A stretch of 64,000 bases of DNA from Mycobacterium branderi. Its GTDB lineage: Bacteria; Actinomycetota; Actinomycetes; Mycobacteriales; Mycobacteriaceae. The notes beneath the pieces are model-generated. The model was not told the origin of the DNA and ran no database searches. It was given only the letters and a program-made list of their open reading frames with translations. Location of the stretch: NCBI RefSeq assembly GCF_010728725.1, contig NZ_AP022606.1, forward strand, positions 1,984,001-2,048,000. The letters run 5' to 3'. The position numbers and the translations under genes are program-made. Below, piece by piece: positions 60,524-64,000 of the stretch. Position 1 is the stretch's first letter; each line of letters begins with the position of its first letter.

Positions 60524-61177
60524 GTGGTCATATGGTCCGGAATCCAGGAGATCAACATGCTCGACGTTCCCGAACGAGTGGCTGCCGCACGTAGCGTTGC
60601 GATCGGCGGTTACACAGCCGGTCGCGACTGCGGCCGCCTGAGCACCGAGATGTTCGCCGACGACGGTGATGCGCTCAATCTCTCGGGGTTTTGCGACCCG
60701 CGCATCGAAGTCGAGTTGGCGTTCGTGTTAGGTGACGACCTACCCGGTCAAGACTGCACAGAACTCGACGTGCTCGACGCGACCGAATATGTGGTGGCGT
60801 CGATCGAATTGACAGACAGCCGAATCCACGACTGGCGCATCGGCATCGCTGACAACGCGTCGTCGGTGCGGGTAATACTGGGGTCAGCGCCCTGCTCGCC
60901 CCGAGCGACGAACCTGATGAACCTGAGCGCCGTACTCTACTCCGGCTACAGCTGGCGCGAGGTTGTGGTCACACGCGGCAATACCGGTGCGGGAGTTAGC
61001 AATCCACTGACGGCAGTAGCGTGCCTGGCTCGCCAAGTCGCACAGTCCGGGATGCGGGTCGAAGCCGGCCACATCATCTTGCCCGGATCGTGCACCCGGG
61101 CTGTCGACGTTGCCGCCGGTGACCGTTATCGGGCCGAATTCGTCGGTGTAGGCGATGTTTCGGTCGAGTTCTGCTGA
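60524..61177 (+). pseudogene. Degenerate 2-hydroxypentadienoate hydratase (HsaE/MhpD-like)
   Basis: A 217-aa frame whose C-terminal 160 residues match the hydratase/fumarylacetoacetase family: RIEVELAFVLGDDLPG with metal-binding glutamates, TEYVVASIELTDSRIHDWR, DNASS and PGSCTRAVDVAAGDRYRAEF. The N-terminus is short by about 45 residues, and the usual GHKxGLTS segment is replaced by unrelated sequence, so it is probably decayed or uses a lost start. Upstream frames show no clear missing domain. It would process the product of HsaC-type ring cleavage. It is divergent from the HsaA-like gene. Confidence 0.6.
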
Positions 61178-62779
61178 TCATTCGATGATCTCGAAGCCCT
61201 TGTAGCCGGCGGCGGCCACGTCGGCGATGATCTGGCCGTACACCCCGAAACCCCCGACAAAGGGCATGAACACTCGCGGCTTGCCCGGGATATTGGCGCC
61301 CATGTACCACGAATTCGCTTGCGGCATCAGGGTTTCCGCCGCACGTCGGGTGCACTCACTGCCCCATTCGGCTGCCGCGTCGCGGCGCGCCTCGAGCCCG
61401 ACCGCGTCATGCGTGGCCAGGTATCCGATCGCGTCGGCCACCCAGTTCACATGTAGCTCCGAGTGCAGCGCCATGTTGGCCAGCACAGACGGGCTGCCCG
61501 GCCCGGTCATGTTGAACAGGTTCGGGAAACCCGGGACGGCCAGGCCGAGGTAGGTTACCGGACCCGCGGCCCAGGCCTGCTTGAGTGTCTGGCCGCCCCG
61601 GCCGACGACGTTCAGCTTGTCCACCGACCCGGTCATCGCGTCGAACCCGGTCGCGAAGACCAGCGCGTCCAGCTCATAGTGGGCATTACAGGTGTGCACG
61701 CCTGCCGCGTCGATGCGCTCGATCGGCGTGGCCCGCAGGTTCACCAGGCTCACGTTGTCGCGATTGAAGGTCTGGTAGTAGTTGTCGTCGGTGCAGATCC
61801 GTTTGGTGCCAATCGGGTGGTCGTTGGGTATCAACAGCTCGGCGGTCTTTGCATCGTCGATCACCGCGCGCACTTTTTCCTCCCAGAACAGCCGCGCAGT
61901 CTCGTTGGCCTCGATGGACACCATCTGGTCGGCGAAGGTCTTGGAAAACAGCACTCCGCCGAGATCCCAGCGTCGTTGGTACGCCTCCCGGCGTTCCTCC
62001 TCGGAGGCCTCGACCGCCAACTTGGGATGTGGTTGATGAGGTGAGCCGCCGCCACTGGCCATCGACAGGCGCCGACGCTCGGCGTAACCGGCCTTCTGTG
62101 CCCGCCGGGTGGCGTCGTCGAGCGATACGTTGCCGGCCGGAACGCTGTAGTTCGCGGTCCGCTGGAACACCACCAGCTGCGCCGCCTGTTCAGCGATGCA
62201 CGGAATCGCTTGAATGCCAGAGGATCCGGTGCCGACCACACCGACCCGTTTGCCGGTGAAATCCACACCGTCGTGCGGCCAGCGCGCGGTGTGGTACACC
62301 TCGCCGGCGAACGACTCCAGTCCCTCGATCGCCGGGATGTTCGCGTTCGACAGTGGACCGACGGCCAGCACGCAGAACCGGGCGGACACCACGTCGCCTG
62401 CGTCCGTGTGAACGTTCCATCGCAGCGCGGCCTCGTCGAGGACCATGTCGGTGACCTTGGTGTTGAACTTGATGTGGCGTCTCAGGTCGAACCGGTCGGC
62501 GACGTGGTTGAGGTAGGACAGGATTTCGGGCTGGGTCGCGTACTTCTCGCTCCAGTCCCAGTCCTGCTGCAGGTCGTCGTCGAAGGAGTACGAGTAGTCC
62601 ACGCTCTCGACGTCGCAGCGCGCACCCGGATAGCGGTTCCAGTACCAGACACCCCCCACACCGTCGGCCGCTTCGAACGCCTGCACCGACAGCCCGTCAC
62701 GATGGAATCGGTGCACGGCGTAGAGGCCGGCAAATCCGGCGCCGACCACCACCACGTCGACAGTCTGGGTCATGGGCAT
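61178..62779 (-). CDS. Baeyer-Villiger monooxygenase, cyclohexanone-monooxygenase-like
   Basis: A protein of about 533 aa: VVVGAGFAGLYAVHR near residue 10, GGVWYWNRYPGARCD near 45, the BVMO fingerprint FAGEVYHTARW near 155, the second Rossmann motif VVGTGSSGIQAI near 180 and FATGFDAMTG near 385. This is the CHMO/steroid monooxygenase type, inserting oxygen beside a cyclic ketone. ATG 62779 gives MPMTQTVD. It abuts the hydratase frame with no gap. Confidence 0.88.
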   Translation of the reverse strand: MPMTQTVDVVVVGAGFAGLYAVHRFHRDGLSVQAFEAADGVGGVWYWNRYPGARCDVESVDYSYSFDDDLQQDWDWSEKYATQPEILSYLNHVADRFDLRRHIKFNTKVTDMVLDEAALRWNVHTDAGDVVSARFCVLAVGPLSNANIPAIEGLESFAGEVYHTARWPHDGVDFTGKRVGVVGTGSSGIQAIPCIAEQAAQLVVFQRTANYSVPAGNVSLDDATRRAQKAGYAERRRLSMASGGGSPHQPHPKLAVEASEEERREAYQRRWDLGGVLFSKTFADQMVSIEANETARLFWEEKVRAVIDDAKTAELLIPNDHPIGTKRICTDDNYYQTFNRDNVSLVNLRATPIERIDAAGVHTCNAHYELDALVFATGFDAMTGSVDKLNVVGRGGQTLKQAWAAGPVTYLGLAVPGFPNLFNMTGPGSPSVLANMALHSELHVNWVADAIGYLATHDAVGLEARRDAAAEWGSECTRRAAETLMPQANSWYMGANIPGKPRVFMPFVGGFGVYGQIIADVAAAGYKGFEIIE

Positions 62780-62808
62780 CGACGGTACGAGCCGCACCGC
62801 CGCCGTAG

Positions 62809-63675
<867 letters not shown>

Positions 63676-63696
63676 TTTCGACCGACGGGAGATGAG

Positions 63697-64000
63697 ATGA
63701 AGCGCCTGCAGGGCCACCGGATCCTGGTGACCGGCGCGGCGTCGGGGATCGGCCGGGCCACCGCGCTGCGACTGCTGGACGAGGGCGCTGCCGTGGTCGG
63801 CGCGGACGTCGCGGCCGACGGTCTGCAGAAGACCGTCGCGCAGGCGCAGGAGAGCGCACCGACGACCGGCTGACCACCGTGGAGATGAACATCGGTGACG
63901 AGAGCTCGGTGATCGGCGGGGTGCGATCCGCCGTCGACGCGCTGGGCGGCCTGGACTCACTGGTCAACGCGGCCGGCATCCTGCGTGCCTCGCACACCCA
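63697..64000 (+). pseudogene. SDR-family oxidoreductase, partial at the right edge, with frameshift
   Basis: The first frame gives MKRLQGHRILVTGAASGIGR and continues normally to about residue 53, then stops after QESAPTTG. The SDR sequence resumes in another frame (RTDDRLTTVEMNIGDESSV, GGLDSLVNAAGILRAS) to the window edge. Adding one base around 63853-63856 joins them. The gene is truncated by the window, so it cannot be judged as a whole; sequencing error is as likely as decay. Confidence 0.7.

Overview
The window is high-GC, densely coded actinobacterial DNA and almost certainly comes from a Mycobacterium chromosome. The decisive evidence is gene order. Read in reverse relative to M. tuberculosis H37Rv, it carries Rv3521 (partial), Rv3520c, Rv3519, cyp142, echA19, fadD19 and ilvX. 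After a long accessory insert it continues with fadD17, fadE27, fadE26, fdxD, hsd4A, yrbE4AB, mce4ABCDEF, mam4AB, an Rv3491-like gene, otsA and an Rv3489-like 54-aa gene. Identifications rest on remembered family sequences and visible motifs; no search was run. The species cannot be named from what is visible.

Region 1 (1-7.7 kb) is cholesterol side-chain catabolism: a DUF35/OB-fold protein, an F420-type oxidoreductase, an acetoacetate-decarboxylase-like protein, CYP142, EchA19, FadD19 and IlvX. KstR-type operators (TnnAACnnGTTnnA) lie at 503, 1586 and 4475.

Region 2 (7.7-21.4 kb) replaces the PE_PGRS-rich stretch of M. tuberculosis. It is an accessory catabolic island with two Rieske oxygenase alpha subunits, each followed by a paralogous ~110-aa protein of unknown function. 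It also holds a plant-type ferredoxin, a TauD-like dioxygenase, an amidohydrolase, an ALDH, two SDRs, a quinone-reductase-like enzyme, an old-yellow-enzyme homologue, a methyltransferase and an XRE-cupin regulator. A MarR regulator sits beside two near-identical palindromes (core AAGTACTT), and a third copy lies between the second Rieske gene and the ALDH gene, so one regulator may control both halves.

Region 3 (21.4-39.3 kb) is the conserved steroid-uptake core: fadD17-fadE27-fadE26 divergent from fdxD-hsd4A, then the complete mce4 cholesterol importer operon with overlapping start and stop codons. Rv3491-like, otsA and Rv3489-like genes follow on the other strand.

Region 4 (39.3-64 kb) is a second accessory region of lipid and steroid-type enzymes: a crotonase, a PknH-sensor-like lipoprotein, an SDR with its own KstR box, a 3-hydroxyisobutyrate-dehydrogenase-like enzyme, amidohydrolase, thioesterase, PadR regulator, a KstD-type dehydrogenase, two Baeyer-Villiger monooxygenases, several SDRs, two HSL-type esterases and an IclR-linked cluster. 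That cluster contains paralogues of KstD, HsaC and HsaA, with a degenerate HsaE-like hydratase opposite. It resembles a second ring-cleavage pathway. Two genes (lipase at 48.6-49.6 kb, SDR at the right edge) have single-base frameshifts, and two regulator remnants (MmyB-like and GntR/UTRA) flank the accessory island. No rRNA, tRNA, CRISPR, insertion sequence or prophage was seen, and no gap between genes exceeds 300 bases.
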